Source: Candidatus Pelagibacter sp. (lineage in GTDB: Bacteria > Pseudomonadota > Alphaproteobacteria > Paracaedibacterales > CAIOTO01). From it: a DNA stretch of 64,000 nt. Under the pieces are notes generated by a model that saw nothing but the letters and a program-made list of their open reading frames with translations, was not told the DNA's origin and made no database searches. The first letter of the stretch is position 1. The number at the start of each line of letters is the position of its first letter. Of this stretch, positions 29,016-39,574 are shown piece by piece. The stretch is taken from the NCBI GenBank assembly GCA_013823725.1, contig PNMQ01000002.1:124001-188000 (forward strand), written 5' to 3'. The translations under genes and the position numbers were made by a program.

Positions 29016-29096
29016 TACAAATCTCCGATCAATTATTAACAATATATTAACAAATAAAAAATAATAAGTAAAACAATAATTGAAATTTAATATAGA

Positions 29097-29801
29097 TTAT
29101 TCATTATTAATTGTAACATTTCTATACATTATTCCTTCATCATTTTTTTGAAGAGTAATGATTATTTTTATATAATTTTTGCTGACGTATGGCTCTGCCA
29201 ACTGGGGCCATTCAGTCAAAACTAAATAATCAGAAGAATTAACATAGTCCATAAATTCAAGATCAAACAAGTCATCTACTGTTTTTAAACGATACAAATC
29301 TGCGTGAATAATTTTAATATGCTCATTAGAGTATTCTTGAATAATATTAAAGGTTGGACTTTTTATATCAGAAATATCAATGTTGGTTATTTTTGAAATC
29401 AACAGCTTGCACAATGCTGTTTTACCCGCACCTAAGTCACCAACCAACCCAACATTAATTCCTTTACCAGAGAGTGTTTTCAACCAAAAAGCTAAACCCT
29501 CAGACCACAGGTCCATATCCTCTAGATCATAAATTACAAATTGTTTACCACGCCATGCATCTAATAAAACAAAGCTAAAGCGTTTAAATTGATCTGGCAA
29601 TTCTTGATCATGTATAAACCACTTCGTTAAGTCTTCCTCTGTACAATTAAGTAATTCTAAAAATAACTGCCAGTCACCCATATTCCAGCACTTCAACGCA
29701 TTATCTTTATACCTCTCTAGGAATTGTTTAAAAATACAATCCAGCTCTCTTGTCCCACGATATTGAGCTTTATACAAAACCTCTTTAATTAACAATTGCA
29801 T
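29097..29801 (-). CDS. tsaE: SdhE (FAD assembly factor)-TsaE (t6A ATPase) fusion
   Basis: N-terminal YKAQYRGTRELDCIFKQFLERY...FLELLNCTEEDLTKWF matches SdhE/DUF339; C-terminal GLVGDLGAGKTALCKLLI, SPTFNIIQEY, HADLYRL, TEWPQLAEPY matches TsaE. Start set at the first ATG; the ORF track uses an upstream TTG at 29834. Confidence 0.82.
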   Translation of the reverse strand: MQLLIKEVLYKAQYRGTRELDCIFKQFLERYKDNALKCWNMGDWQLFLELLNCTEEDLTKWFIHDQELPDQFKRFSFVLLDAWRGKQFVIYDLEDMDLWSEGLAFWLKTLSGKGINVGLVGDLGAGKTALCKLLISKITNIDISDIKSPTFNIIQEYSNEHIKIIHADLYRLKTVDDLFDLEFMDYVNSSDYLVLTEWPQLAEPYVSKNYIKIIITLQKNDEGIMYRNVTINNE

Positions 29802-29811
29802 AAGTATAAAA

Positions 29812-31086
29812 TTAGCGCTGCATTCTATATTCAATTTTAGCTCTTGCTTTAACTTTATTGAATTCTATGACAGCAAGATCTTGTACTTTTTTTTCCATCA
29901 GTGACTGCTTTATCGTTTTATCGTCGGGAATGACATCTTTACCAGCTTTTGTTTCGGAACATTTCATCAAGAAAAGCAGTTCATTTTCTGAAATCTTTAA
30001 AGGTTTATCGACACGCCCTAGTTTCATTTGATAAACAATTTTTTGAAGCACATCTGGCAGCTCACCGTATGCTTTGTTATCCACCTTAGATACTTCAAGG
30101 CCATATTTTTCTCCACTTTTAGCAAAAGAATCACATGTGGTTGATAAAGCCGTATCATTCATATAATTTTGAAGTGCTTCTGGAACCTGGGAAACGTTAG
30201 GATCTTGAAATGTATATTTTGCCATTACGTAACTTACCTTTGCTTCTTTTTCAGAAAGTTCTCCCGCCTTTTTACGGTCTAAACATTGAAAAATAACCCA
30301 GCGATTTCCCATTTGAATAGGCTGAGTAAACTCTCCTACTTTTAAATTCTTAGCCTGTTCAGGGGCCAAATGAATATCCATCCATCCAATGACACCTCCT
30401 TGAGCACTGGAGGGTACTTGCGAAAAATTTCGTGCAACAACGACGAAAGGTACTCCTTGTTGTAAATTCTTATGAGCTTCTTTAATTTTATTTTCGGTAT
30501 GAGCAACACTATCTTTTGTATTTGTCAAATATACAATTTCACCCATTAAAATTTGATCTTTTTTACTCAAAGCTTCAAGTCTTGCTTTTTCCTTTTCGAC
30601 ATCAGCTTGTGTGACTTGAATGGTTGAGCCTAAAACTGTGCGCACTGTTTTCATCCACAAGATATTTACTTTTATACGTTCAGCAAGTGTCGAAACGGGA
30701 ACACCTTTTTCGGAAAAAAAAGTCTTCATTTGATCTAAATTCATATTATTTTCAGATGCTAAATGAGATAAAGATTCATTGATTTCTTCTGATGAAACAG
30801 TAATATCTGCTTTTTCAGCCAACTGCTTTTGTAATTTTTCTTGAATGAGAGCTTCTAAAACCTGTGATTTTAATTCTACGGTAATAGGGTCATCCACTCT
30901 TCCTGACGATAAAAGAATCAATTTTCCTCTTTTATAAATGTCACCATAAGTCACAACATCTTGATTCACAATAACAGCTATTTGTGCCTCAGATGCGTGG
31001 TTAGCAATACCACCTAATGGTGTTGAAGCTATTACCAAAAGAGAGCTAAAACAATACCATGCTAAAACTATTTTTTTTTTCATCAT
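29812..31086 (-). CDS. surA: SurA-like periplasmic peptidyl-prolyl isomerase
   Basis: Signal peptide; AQIAVIVNQDVVTYGDI; parvulin motif FVVVARNFSQVPSSAQGGVIGWMDI. Confidence 0.88.
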   Translation of the reverse strand: MMKKKIVLAWYCFSSLLVIASTPLGGIANHASEAQIAVIVNQDVVTYGDIYKRGKLILLSSGRVDDPITVELKSQVLEALIQEKLQKQLAEKADITVSSEEINESLSHLASENNMNLDQMKTFFSEKGVPVSTLAERIKVNILWMKTVRTVLGSTIQVTQADVEKEKARLEALSKKDQILMGEIVYLTNTKDSVAHTENKIKEAHKNLQQGVPFVVVARNFSQVPSSAQGGVIGWMDIHLAPEQAKNLKVGEFTQPIQMGNRWVIFQCLDRKKAGELSEKEAKVSYVMAKYTFQDPNVSQVPEALQNYMNDTALSTTCDSFAKSGEKYGLEVSKVDNKAYGELPDVLQKIVYQMKLGRVDKPLKISENELLFLMKCSETKAGKDVIPDDKTIKQSLMEKKVQDLAVIEFNKVKARAKIEYRMQR

Positions 31087-31243
31087 TTATTTCCTAAAAT
31101 CACAATATTTTATAGTAGTTAAAAAAAGATAGTGCTGAACACACTAATTATTCATCTAATATAATGCAGTTCATGATATCATATTTTTCATAGCTTTGTA
31201 AAAAAGAATAAAAGAATACTGATTCGGAATTTAAAAATTGTTA

Positions 31244-32320
31244 ATGAATAAAATTGACCTTTATATAATAAAAAAAATATTTTTTATATACCTAACTATT
31301 ACATCTGTTTTTGGATTAATAGTTTGGCTTATTCAATCGTTAAGATTTCTTGATACCATCGTTAATTACAATCTCCCCTTATCCAGCTTTCTATCTTTTG
31401 TAGCATACCTCCTACCCGATCTATGGGTCATGCTTTCACCCATAACATTTTCGCTTTCCGCAGTAATTGTATTTTCTAGACTTTCATCTACCCATGAATT
31501 GGGAGCCATGAAAGCATTAGGTATTAATTTTTGGGGAATTGGGCGATCTACGATTTTATCTTCTGTTGCTGTGTGCATTTTCCTATTATCCTTAAGCCTT
31601 TATTTTGTTCCTTTATCGTTTAAAAAATTTAGAGACAAGCAACACCTGATGCAAAACATTCTTGTAGGCCATCTTATGAAAGAAGGTCGATTTAATTCAT
31701 CCAAAAATTTTACGATATACATTAATGAACAAAATAAGAATGGTGAAATCAAAGGCTTTTACATGTTTCAAAAAATAGATGACACTCTAAAAGAAAAAAT
31801 TATTACAGCTCAATCTGGTAAAATTATCAATAATAACCAGCAAATTATTCTTCAGTTAAATGCAGGTCATCAATTTGAAAAAGATAATATCAAAAACAGC
31901 AAATCGACGATTTCGTTCGATTCGCTTTCTCTCGATGTTTCTGAAATTTTCATACAATCACAAAAAAAAAGAGATGATCAAAAACCATCTGAACTTTTCA
32001 TTGAACAATTACTCAATCCCAATATCAATCTTATAGAAGATATCAAAAGAAAATTCAAAGTAGAAGCACATCAAAGAATCCTCATTCCATTAATGACTAT
32101 TCTCAATATTTGCTTGGCTCTTTGGATGTGTTTTAAAGCGGAATATCAAAGACAAAAACAACAAACGTCTTTTAAAATTGTAAGCCTTGTCTTTATCCAA
32201 CATCTGTTACTTATTATGAGCACATCATTGGGTTTAACTATGGACTACATCCATATACCTATTTACAGTATCTATGGAATATTAGCTACTTTTTATCTCT
32301 ATAAAATAGTCAAAAGTTAA
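31244..32320 (+). CDS. lptF: LPS export permease LptF
   Basis: YjgP/YjgQ fold: LIVWLIQSLRFLDTIVN, ELGAMKALGI; first of tandem LptF/LptG genes. Confidence 0.9.
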   Translation: MNKIDLYIIKKIFFIYLTITSVFGLIVWLIQSLRFLDTIVNYNLPLSSFLSFVAYLLPDLWVMLSPITFSLSAVIVFSRLSSTHELGAMKALGINFWGIGRSTILSSVAVCIFLLSLSLYFVPLSFKKFRDKQHLMQNILVGHLMKEGRFNSSKNFTIYINEQNKNGEIKGFYMFQKIDDTLKEKIITAQSGKIINNNQQIILQLNAGHQFEKDNIKNSKSTISFDSLSLDVSEIFIQSQKKRDDQKPSELFIEQLLNPNINLIEDIKRKFKVEAHQRILIPLMTILNICLALWMCFKAEYQRQKQQTSFKIVSLVFIQHLLLIMSTSLGLTMDYIHIPIYSIYGILATFYLYKIVKS

Positions 32321-32329
32321 AGGATTAAC

Positions 32330-33427
32330 GTGAACCCTATTTTTTTTGGAAAACTCTATTTTTCTTTGTTTAAAAGTCTTTCAAAAGCTATTATTTTAAG
32401 TTTTTTCTTTTTATCGGGATTGTTTTTCATCTTTGAACTTCTTGAAAAAATGCGTAGTTTTCTTGCACGTTCAGATATAACATATGCCTTTATTGTCAAA
32501 TTATCATTAATGGCCTTACCTCAACATATTCTCTCCTTAAGTCCTTTTATTTTCTTTTGTTCAACGTGTTTTACCATGTGGAAATTCAGTGAGAAAAATG
32601 AAATTATCATATGGAAAAACATTGGTGTATCTGGATTGCGTGCAACATTCATGCTAATGACTATTTTTCTATTTCTTGGTTCTTGCTGGGTGATGGTTTT
32701 AAATCCTATTGCTGCTTTTTCCAATCAATTATCGAACCAAATATATAATAAATTCATCCGAAAAGAGGAAACCCCTCTTACTCAAACCCCTACTGGTTTT
32801 TGGATTAAAGAGGTCATCCACAACAATTATCGTATCATAAGAGCAACCAATGTAAACATACGACAAAAAACCTTTGAAAATGTGATTATTTGCGATTTTA
32901 CAAGTGCTCACAATCTTTCCAAAATGGTCATTGCGAAAGAAGCAACACTTGAAAAAAATGTCTGGCTTGTAAAAGATATTCAGCATGTCTTTGGAATTGA
33001 ATTAACCCCATCTCTATCCTTGCCTACTCACTTAACCATTCATAAAATAAAAATAACTGCTAAACCACCTAAACATATTCCCTTTTGGCAAATTAGCTCT
33101 ATTATCAAAGAACAAAAAAAAAATGGACTATCCTATCTTGCCTATGATCTATATTACTATAATTTTTTTGCAGAAATACTGAATATTATTTTTCTAAGTG
33201 TTTTTGCTATCGGTATTTTTTGGAATAAAGAAAGAAATCAAAATTATTATATACATACGTTTAAAATAGTTTCTATTGGTTTTGGGTTTTTCTTTTTATG
33301 TAAAATACTTCATGCTTATGGTGAAGCACAAAACATTTCTGTTTATACAGCTAGTTTTTTACCTACTATTTTAACATCTTGTTTGTCTTTAGCTTATGTA
33401 TTGCATAAAGAGGAATTTACATCATGA
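32330..33427 (+). CDS. lptG: LPS export permease LptG
   Basis: YjgP/YjgQ family, directly after lptF and overlapping lptD. Confidence 0.87.
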   Translation: MNPIFFGKLYFSLFKSLSKAIILSFFFLSGLFFIFELLEKMRSFLARSDITYAFIVKLSLMALPQHILSLSPFIFFCSTCFTMWKFSEKNEIIIWKNIGVSGLRATFMLMTIFLFLGSCWVMVLNPIAAFSNQLSNQIYNKFIRKEETPLTQTPTGFWIKEVIHNNYRIIRATNVNIRQKTFENVIICDFTSAHNLSKMVIAKEATLEKNVWLVKDIQHVFGIELTPSLSLPTHLTIHKIKITAKPPKHIPFWQISSIIKEQKKNGLSYLAYDLYYYNFFAEILNIIFLSVFAIGIFWNKERNQNYYIHTFKIVSIGFGFFFLCKILHAYGEAQNISVYTASFLPTILTSCLSLAYVLHKEEFTS

Positions 33428-35685
33428 AGAGCAATCTGACTTGTTTATATTTTTTATTAATAACATCTGCTGGTGTTATGTCTTTCAATTCCAAATGTGA
33501 AGGCTATGAAATTAAAATCCAGTCACAGAATTTTTCTCTAAATAATTCTGAGCATTCTATATCAGCTCAAGGAAATGTTAAAAGCGTAATAACCACAAGC
33601 AACAAAAAGATGATTAAAATATATTGTGATAAACTAGAACACAATATGAAATCGAGAACTTTTTCTCTCAAAGGCTCACCTCTCTATCCCCTTTCCATTT
33701 TTACAGATAAAGACGAAGTACTTCAATCACAAGAAGCACAAGTTTCTTGGGATTTAAAGGATATTCAGCTAGAACCTTTTGAAATTAAATTTGGGGATAA
33801 TTATACATTTAATGGGAAAAGTGCTATTAGAAAAAATGCCCAAGTTAGCATTATGAAAGACTCACATTATACAGCATGTAAAACTTGTCATAATCAAGCC
33901 CCATTTTGGTCCATTAAAGCAGAAGAAATTCAAAGAGATGAAGAAGAAGAAACCATAAGTTATAAAAATATTTTCTTAAAAATTAAAAGTGTACCCGTAT
34001 TATATTTACCCTATTTTTCCCACCCTGACCCTAGAGTTAAAAGAAAATCAGGTTTTATTAGACCCATTTTATCTAAGAGTAATGATTTAGGATATGTTTT
34101 AGGCACTCCCATATTTTATATTTTTGATTCGACCCAAGACATGACAATCACGCCTGTTTTTATGAGTGCCCAAGGTGCACTTTTAAAAAGCGAATACAGA
34201 AAAATGCTTAAAGAAGGGCTTTTTTCTGTTGATGGTTCGATCACGCGAACACAAAAGAGTGTACAACAAATTTCTGAAGATGAAACACCTTTAAAATCTT
34301 TAGAACGTTGGTACATACATTCAAATGCTGATTTTGCAATTAACAATGAACAAAGCATAGCTTTTGACCTGGCAAGAGCAAGTGACACAACATTTCTTGC
34401 TCGGTACGCAACTCCTTTAGAAAGACCCCTCTTAATTACCAATAGAACTATACCATCGTATGCAAGGTGGAATTATGATGCAAAATCATATTATGTGTTT
34501 ATTGATGCCCATAGTTTTCAAACAGACCAGCCTGACACTGCGCCTTTAATTCTACCTCGTTTGGAGTCTGAATATTTTAATCATAATGAGTTGGGGCTCT
34601 TTAGGATTCAAGCAAACTATACACACATTCAAAGACATCAATTTTTAACTTATGCAAACGCCCTATATCCAAAAAAAAATCAAAGGTTCTTGGTTAATAC
34701 GGAATGGGAAAATATATTCATCTCTTCTGCAGGATTTGTTTTTGAACCCAAATTAGTCGTTTCTCAAAGTTTTTATTTTATTAAAACAAGTAATGGTTCT
34801 ATAAACCATCCCGAATCGATTCAAAAAACATTTTCTCGTTTTTTCCCACAAGGTTCGTTAAAGACATCTTTGCCGTTGCAAAGTAGATTTGAAAATTCTT
34901 CATATATATTTGCACCCATCTCTCTTCTTATTGTGGCTCCAGAACTAAGTCCTCAATTTAAAAAAATCCCCAATGAAGACAGTCAATTTTCAGACCTTGA
35001 CGATATTTCAATTTTAGCAACGAATAGATTGGGTGGATATGATCAAATTGATCAGGGATCTAAACTTGTTTTGGGCTTTGATAACACACTCGATTTTGAT
35101 TCTGGAAGAAAATTTGAATTTTTTATAGGAAGATCATTTCGACTTGATAGACAAGATGTTTTAGGGGTGACCAAAGGAGAAGCAGATCGTAAATCAGATT
35201 ATCTTTTACGTTTTCTTATCAGTTACAATGAACATCTAAGCTTTAGATCACGGTATGCATACAGTCCAACATTAAAAGGTTTCAGATACATGGAGCATGG
35301 CATGATATTTGATCAAGAAAAAATTGCTTTAGAATGTGCGCATATTCATCTGAATAAAATCATGCTTAATAGCCCAAAAAATTTAGCACAACTTCATACC
35401 AATATTAAATTTAAAATTACATCAGAATGGATGCTTTTAGGAGGTCAACTTCGGAATTTAAATAAATCCAACGGATCACCAACACTTGCAACTTATGGAG
35501 CTGCTCGTTATGAAAATGAATGTTTTTCTATGGAATTAGGTATTTCTCGTTCGGCACAAAAAGCAAGAGATCTAAGGCCCGATACATCTTTCATTCTATC
35601 TTTAAATTTCAAAAGTATTTCAAATTTTAACTTTAGTCAGTCATCAGCACTTCCCAACCATCCATTCGTAAATTTTTTGAAATAA
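33424..35685 (+). CDS. lptD: LPS-assembly outer membrane protein LptD
   Basis: Signal peptide, OstA-like N-terminus, C-x2-C motif, PVLYLPYFSHPDPRVKRKSGFIRP. Confidence 0.92.
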   Translation: MKSNLTCLYFLLITSAGVMSFNSKCEGYEIKIQSQNFSLNNSEHSISAQGNVKSVITTSNKKMIKIYCDKLEHNMKSRTFSLKGSPLYPLSIFTDKDEVLQSQEAQVSWDLKDIQLEPFEIKFGDNYTFNGKSAIRKNAQVSIMKDSHYTACKTCHNQAPFWSIKAEEIQRDEEEETISYKNIFLKIKSVPVLYLPYFSHPDPRVKRKSGFIRPILSKSNDLGYVLGTPIFYIFDSTQDMTITPVFMSAQGALLKSEYRKMLKEGLFSVDGSITRTQKSVQQISEDETPLKSLERWYIHSNADFAINNEQSIAFDLARASDTTFLARYATPLERPLLITNRTIPSYARWNYDAKSYYVFIDAHSFQTDQPDTAPLILPRLESEYFNHNELGLFRIQANYTHIQRHQFLTYANALYPKKNQRFLVNTEWENIFISSAGFVFEPKLVVSQSFYFIKTSNGSINHPESIQKTFSRFFPQGSLKTSLPLQSRFENSSYIFAPISLLIVAPELSPQFKKIPNEDSQFSDLDDISILATNRLGGYDQIDQGSKLVLGFDNTLDFDSGRKFEFFIGRSFRLDRQDVLGVTKGEADRKSDYLLRFLISYNEHLSFRSRYAYSPTLKGFRYMEHGMIFDQEKIALECAHIHLNKIMLNSPKNLAQLHTNIKFKITSEWMLLGGQLRNLNKSNGSPTLATYGAARYENECFSMELGISRSAQKARDLRPDTSFILSLNFKSISNFNFSQSSALPNHPFVNFLK

Positions 35686-35793
35686 TGTATTTACAAAATG
35701 ATTAAATATAAAAGTATTTCATGATTAAATCCAAACACAAAACATACTTTCTTGAATTTTACATCTATTTATGTCAATCTTAAGGATGTTAGT

Positions 35794-35870
35794 GCATCCG
35801 TAGCTCAGCTGGATAGAGTGTTGCCCTCCGAAGGCAAAGGCCGGACGTTCGAATCGTCTCGGATGCGCCA
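35794..35870 (+). tRNA. tRNA-Arg (CCG anticodon), CCA encoded
   Basis: gcatccgtagctcagctggatagagtgttgccctccgaaggcaaaggccggacgttcgaatcgtctcggatgcgcca; anticodon loop CTCCGAA. Confidence 0.97.
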
Positions 35871-35895
35871 TTCATTAATCTTTAGAAATTAATTT

Positions 35896-38658
35896 TTATA
35901 ACTTGATTGCTTGTGAAATAATTTCTTGCAATTCCGTTTCATGTATAGAACTAAAACCTGTGGCCGTTGAAGCTGCGTGAGGTCTTGAAACACACTTTAT
36001 TTTTAATCCTTCAATATTTTTAAATATGTTAGGCCAAATATTCATATAAAAATGTGTCCAAGCACCAGCATTTTGTGGTTCTTCTTGACACCAAACCAAA
36101 TCAGAATAAGGGTGTATTTTTTTGCATAATTGATGAAGCTGATCAGAATCGATAGGATACAATTGTTCAAACCGAATTAAAATAATTTTATCATTCAAAT
36201 TTTTTTCTTCTATAGCACGTACCAAATCGTAATAAATTTTTCCAGAACATAAAATATATTTTTCAACACTTTTTTCTGTTCCTTTATAGTCAATCATAAT
36301 TTGTTGAAAATTTTTATGCTGATCTGCGGAAAACTCAGATATGTGTGACACAGCTTTTTTGTGACGTAATAATGATTTAGGAGTGAATATAATCAAAGGT
36401 CGTTTCTCTGGTTTAATAACATGATCCATCAATGCTCTATACAAACTCACAGGCGTTGTGCAATTCACAACTTGAATATTGTCTTGGGCACAAAGTTGCA
36501 AGAAGCGCTCTATTCTTGCTGAAGAATGTTCTGGGCCTTGCCCTTCAAATCCGTGGGGCAACATTAAAACAAGGTTGCTATTTTGTTTCCATTTTGATCG
36601 ACCTGATGCAATAAACTGATCAATTATCACTTGGGCGCCATTTGCAAAATCTCCAAACTGTGCCTCCCAAATATTCAAATCATTGAGGTGAACTAAAGAA
36701 TAACCATATTCAAAACCCAAAACTCCTAATTCAGATAAATAACTATCCCAAATATTAAAAGAACCTTTATCTCCAAAATATTTTTGGTTAAACAATGAAT
36801 AAGGTTGATTTGTTTCTTGGTCGTACCAAATAGCATGACGATGTGAAAAAGTTCCACGTGCCGAATCTTGTCCACTGATACGCACAGATCGACCCATTGA
36901 TAATATGGTTGCGTATGCAACCCATTCCCCACAGCCCCAATCCAAATAGATTTGACCTTCAAGCATTTGCAGGCGACTTTCCAACAACCTCTTGAGCTTT
37001 GGATTCAAATTTAAAGTTAAGCCTTTTCTTATGGCATTTTTTAATGACTCAATAGCTTCTAAAACAAAATTTTGTTCAGGCAAAACATTCACTACATTTA
37101 TTGCATTTGATGAACGTTCAATAGAGTTCTGCTGTGAAAAATTATTTTTTACATCTAACAGTAAAGATTCGCAGTGATTTTTCACATTTTGTAATCTTTG
37201 TAAAGCATTATCTCGTACTTGACTATTGTAAGAACTTTGTGATTCTAATATTTTCAAATATTCTGCATACGCCGGTTTCAATTCAGAAATCACCTTATAC
37301 ATAGCAGGTTGCGTAAAGACAGGTTCATCGCCTTCATTATGGCCATATTTACGGTACCCTATTAAATCAATGATAATATCCTTTTTAAATTGTTGTTTAT
37401 ACTTGAACGCAAGTTTTGCAGCATGAATAACAGCATCGATATCCAATGCATTTACATGAATGATAGGTAGATCAAAAGCCTTAGCAATATCGGTACAGTA
37501 ATACGTTGAACGACTATCTTGCGGATCGGCTGTAAAACCTATTTGATTGTTGGAAACGATATGAATTGTTCCAGCTGTTTTGTACCCTTCTAAATTCATA
37601 GCTTGGAAAGATTCATATACAATTCCCTGTCCTGCTACTGATGCATCACCATGCACCACGATACCCATAATATTTTCTTTTTCACCAGAAGTGGCTAAAT
37701 CCTTAAGTCCACGAACATAGCCTAAAACTACGGGGTTAATAAACTCTAGATGGGATGGATTAGGTAGTAATTTTAAAAGTAAAGACTTTTGGTCTTTCTC
37801 TCGTATAGATTCTTGTCCTAAATGATACTTTACATCCCCTGAATAGTAAGAAGTATCACCTTTTTCATACTCCCCTAAAAATAATTTTAAAACATCTTGA
37901 ACAGGAAAATCAAAACATTGAGTCAAAATACTTAACCTACCACGATGAGCCATACCCATAACAATATTAGATTGTGAGTATTGTTGGATGGACTGCTCAA
38001 AAAGTACTTCAAGAAAAACAGCCAGTGCTTCACATCCTTCTATACTAAAACGTTTTGCACCAGGAAATTTTGTATGAAGAAAATTTTCAAATACGTGAAT
38101 ATCCACTAATTTATGAAGAGCCATTTCCTGTTCTAAAACCGTGCACTTTTCATTTTTTTCAACAAATGAAAATAACCAATTTTTTTCATTCTCTGAATCT
38201 ATATGATCAAATTCATAACCTACATTTCCGCAATAGAGTGGATATAAATCATGATTTTTTAATGATTCTAATTTAGACCTTTTGGAATTTTCTAAAAAAT
38301 GATTTTCATCTGATCTATTCAAAGGATTCAGATCTGCCACTAAATGTCCAAATCTGCGCAAATAATCAAGAGACTGAACATCCTTAGCATCTCTACTAGC
38401 ACTATTGGACGTATGAGAATTTCTAGCTAAGCTTTGTTTTTGTCGTGGTACAAATAGAGGAAATTGTTCTTTAACAGAACATAATTTTTTCAACTCGGAA
38501 AATTTTTCAAAAAAATGATTTTTATTTTCTTTCTGACCTTCATCTACATCTGGTGCATCACATAATATTTGTGTCAGATACTGAAAGTTTTCGCTTACTA
38601 AAGCATTATCTGCATTATGTCTTACAGATTTTTTTGGACTTAAATCAGAAGAATCCAT
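35896..38658 (-). CDS. sucA: 2-oxoglutarate dehydrogenase E1
   Basis: VMGMAHRGRLSILTQ, HGDASVAGQGIVYES, RKYGHNEGDEPVFTQP. Confidence 0.97.
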   Translation of the reverse strand: MDSSDLSPKKSVRHNADNALVSENFQYLTQILCDAPDVDEGQKENKNHFFEKFSELKKLCSVKEQFPLFVPRQKQSLARNSHTSNSASRDAKDVQSLDYLRRFGHLVADLNPLNRSDENHFLENSKRSKLESLKNHDLYPLYCGNVGYEFDHIDSENEKNWLFSFVEKNEKCTVLEQEMALHKLVDIHVFENFLHTKFPGAKRFSIEGCEALAVFLEVLFEQSIQQYSQSNIVMGMAHRGRLSILTQCFDFPVQDVLKLFLGEYEKGDTSYYSGDVKYHLGQESIREKDQKSLLLKLLPNPSHLEFINPVVLGYVRGLKDLATSGEKENIMGIVVHGDASVAGQGIVYESFQAMNLEGYKTAGTIHIVSNNQIGFTADPQDSRSTYYCTDIAKAFDLPIIHVNALDIDAVIHAAKLAFKYKQQFKKDIIIDLIGYRKYGHNEGDEPVFTQPAMYKVISELKPAYAEYLKILESQSSYNSQVRDNALQRLQNVKNHCESLLLDVKNNFSQQNSIERSSNAINVVNVLPEQNFVLEAIESLKNAIRKGLTLNLNPKLKRLLESRLQMLEGQIYLDWGCGEWVAYATILSMGRSVRISGQDSARGTFSHRHAIWYDQETNQPYSLFNQKYFGDKGSFNIWDSYLSELGVLGFEYGYSLVHLNDLNIWEAQFGDFANGAQVIIDQFIASGRSKWKQNSNLVLMLPHGFEGQGPEHSSARIERFLQLCAQDNIQVVNCTTPVSLYRALMDHVIKPEKRPLIIFTPKSLLRHKKAVSHISEFSADQHKNFQQIMIDYKGTEKSVEKYILCSGKIYYDLVRAIEEKNLNDKIILIRFEQLYPIDSDQLHQLCKKIHPYSDLVWCQEEPQNAGAWTHFYMNIWPNIFKNIEGLKIKCVSRPHAASTATGFSSIHETELQEIISQAIKL

Positions 38659-38675
38659 ACGATGTCATCACTCTC

Positions 38676-39557
38676 TTATTTTAAAATATCCAATAACGTC
38701 GAACCAATTTTTGCAGCATTAGACGCCACAGCAATTCCTGATTTTTTTAAATATTCCATTTTAGCTTCTGCTGATTCATCAGCGCCTGAAATAATGGCGC
38801 CCGCATGCCCCATTCTTTTTCCCTTTGGTGCAGTTTGTCCTGCAATAAATCCCACGACAGGTTTGGAGTTACCTTTTTTAGACTGATGCTGAATAAAATC
38901 TGCTGCCATTTGTTCTTCTTGACCACCAATTTCTCCAATCATAATAATTGATTCTGTAGCATCATCATTCCAAAACATTTCAAGTGTTTCATTAAAAGAA
39001 ATACCTTTAATGGGGTCACCACCAATTCCAACACACGTAGTTTGTCCTAAACCCAGTTGGGTGGTTTGATAAACAGCTTCATACGTTAAAGTTCCAGAAC
39101 GTGAAATAATGCCAACTGATCCTTTTTTATGAATAAAGCCTGGCATAATACCAATTTTACATTCTTCAGACGTAATAATTCCTGGACAATTTGGACCAAT
39201 CAAAATTGATTTTTTGCCCTTCATGTATTGCTTGACTGTAAGCATATCTGTTACGGGTATTCCTTCAGTAATACAAACAATTAACTCTATCCCACAATCC
39301 ACAGCCTCTAATATAGCTTCTGCTGCGTAAGCCGCTGGCACATATATCATAGTTGCTGTTGCTTGCGTTTGTTTTACAGCATCATATACTGTGTTAAAAA
39401 CAGGTAGATTTAAATGCTGTGTTCCACCTTTACCAGGTGTTACACCGCCCACAAGTTTTGTCCCGTATTTCAATGCTTGTTCAGAATGAAACGTACCATG
39501 CTTACCTGTGAAACCTTGACAAATTAATTTCGTATTTCTATCAACTAAAATTGACAT
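38676..39557 (-). CDS. sucD: Succinyl-CoA synthetase alpha subunit
   Basis: [44 protein letters not shown]. Confidence 0.97.
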   Translation of the reverse strand: MSILVDRNTKLICQGFTGKHGTFHSEQALKYGTKLVGGVTPGKGGTQHLNLPVFNTVYDAVKQTQATATMIYVPAAYAAEAILEAVDCGIELIVCITEGIPVTDMLTVKQYMKGKKSILIGPNCPGIITSEECKIGIMPGFIHKKGSVGIISRSGTLTYEAVYQTTQLGLGQTTCVGIGGDPIKGISFNETLEMFWNDDATESIIMIGEIGGQEEQMAADFIQHQSKKGNSKPVVGFIAGQTAPKGKRMGHAGAIISGADESAEAKMEYLKKSGIAVASNAAKIGSTLLDILK

Positions 39558-39574
39558 CTAATTTTTACCTTCCG

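Noticed and set aside
34116-34442. 108-aa minus-strand ORF
   Set aside because: Antisense within lptD; no independent coding evidence.
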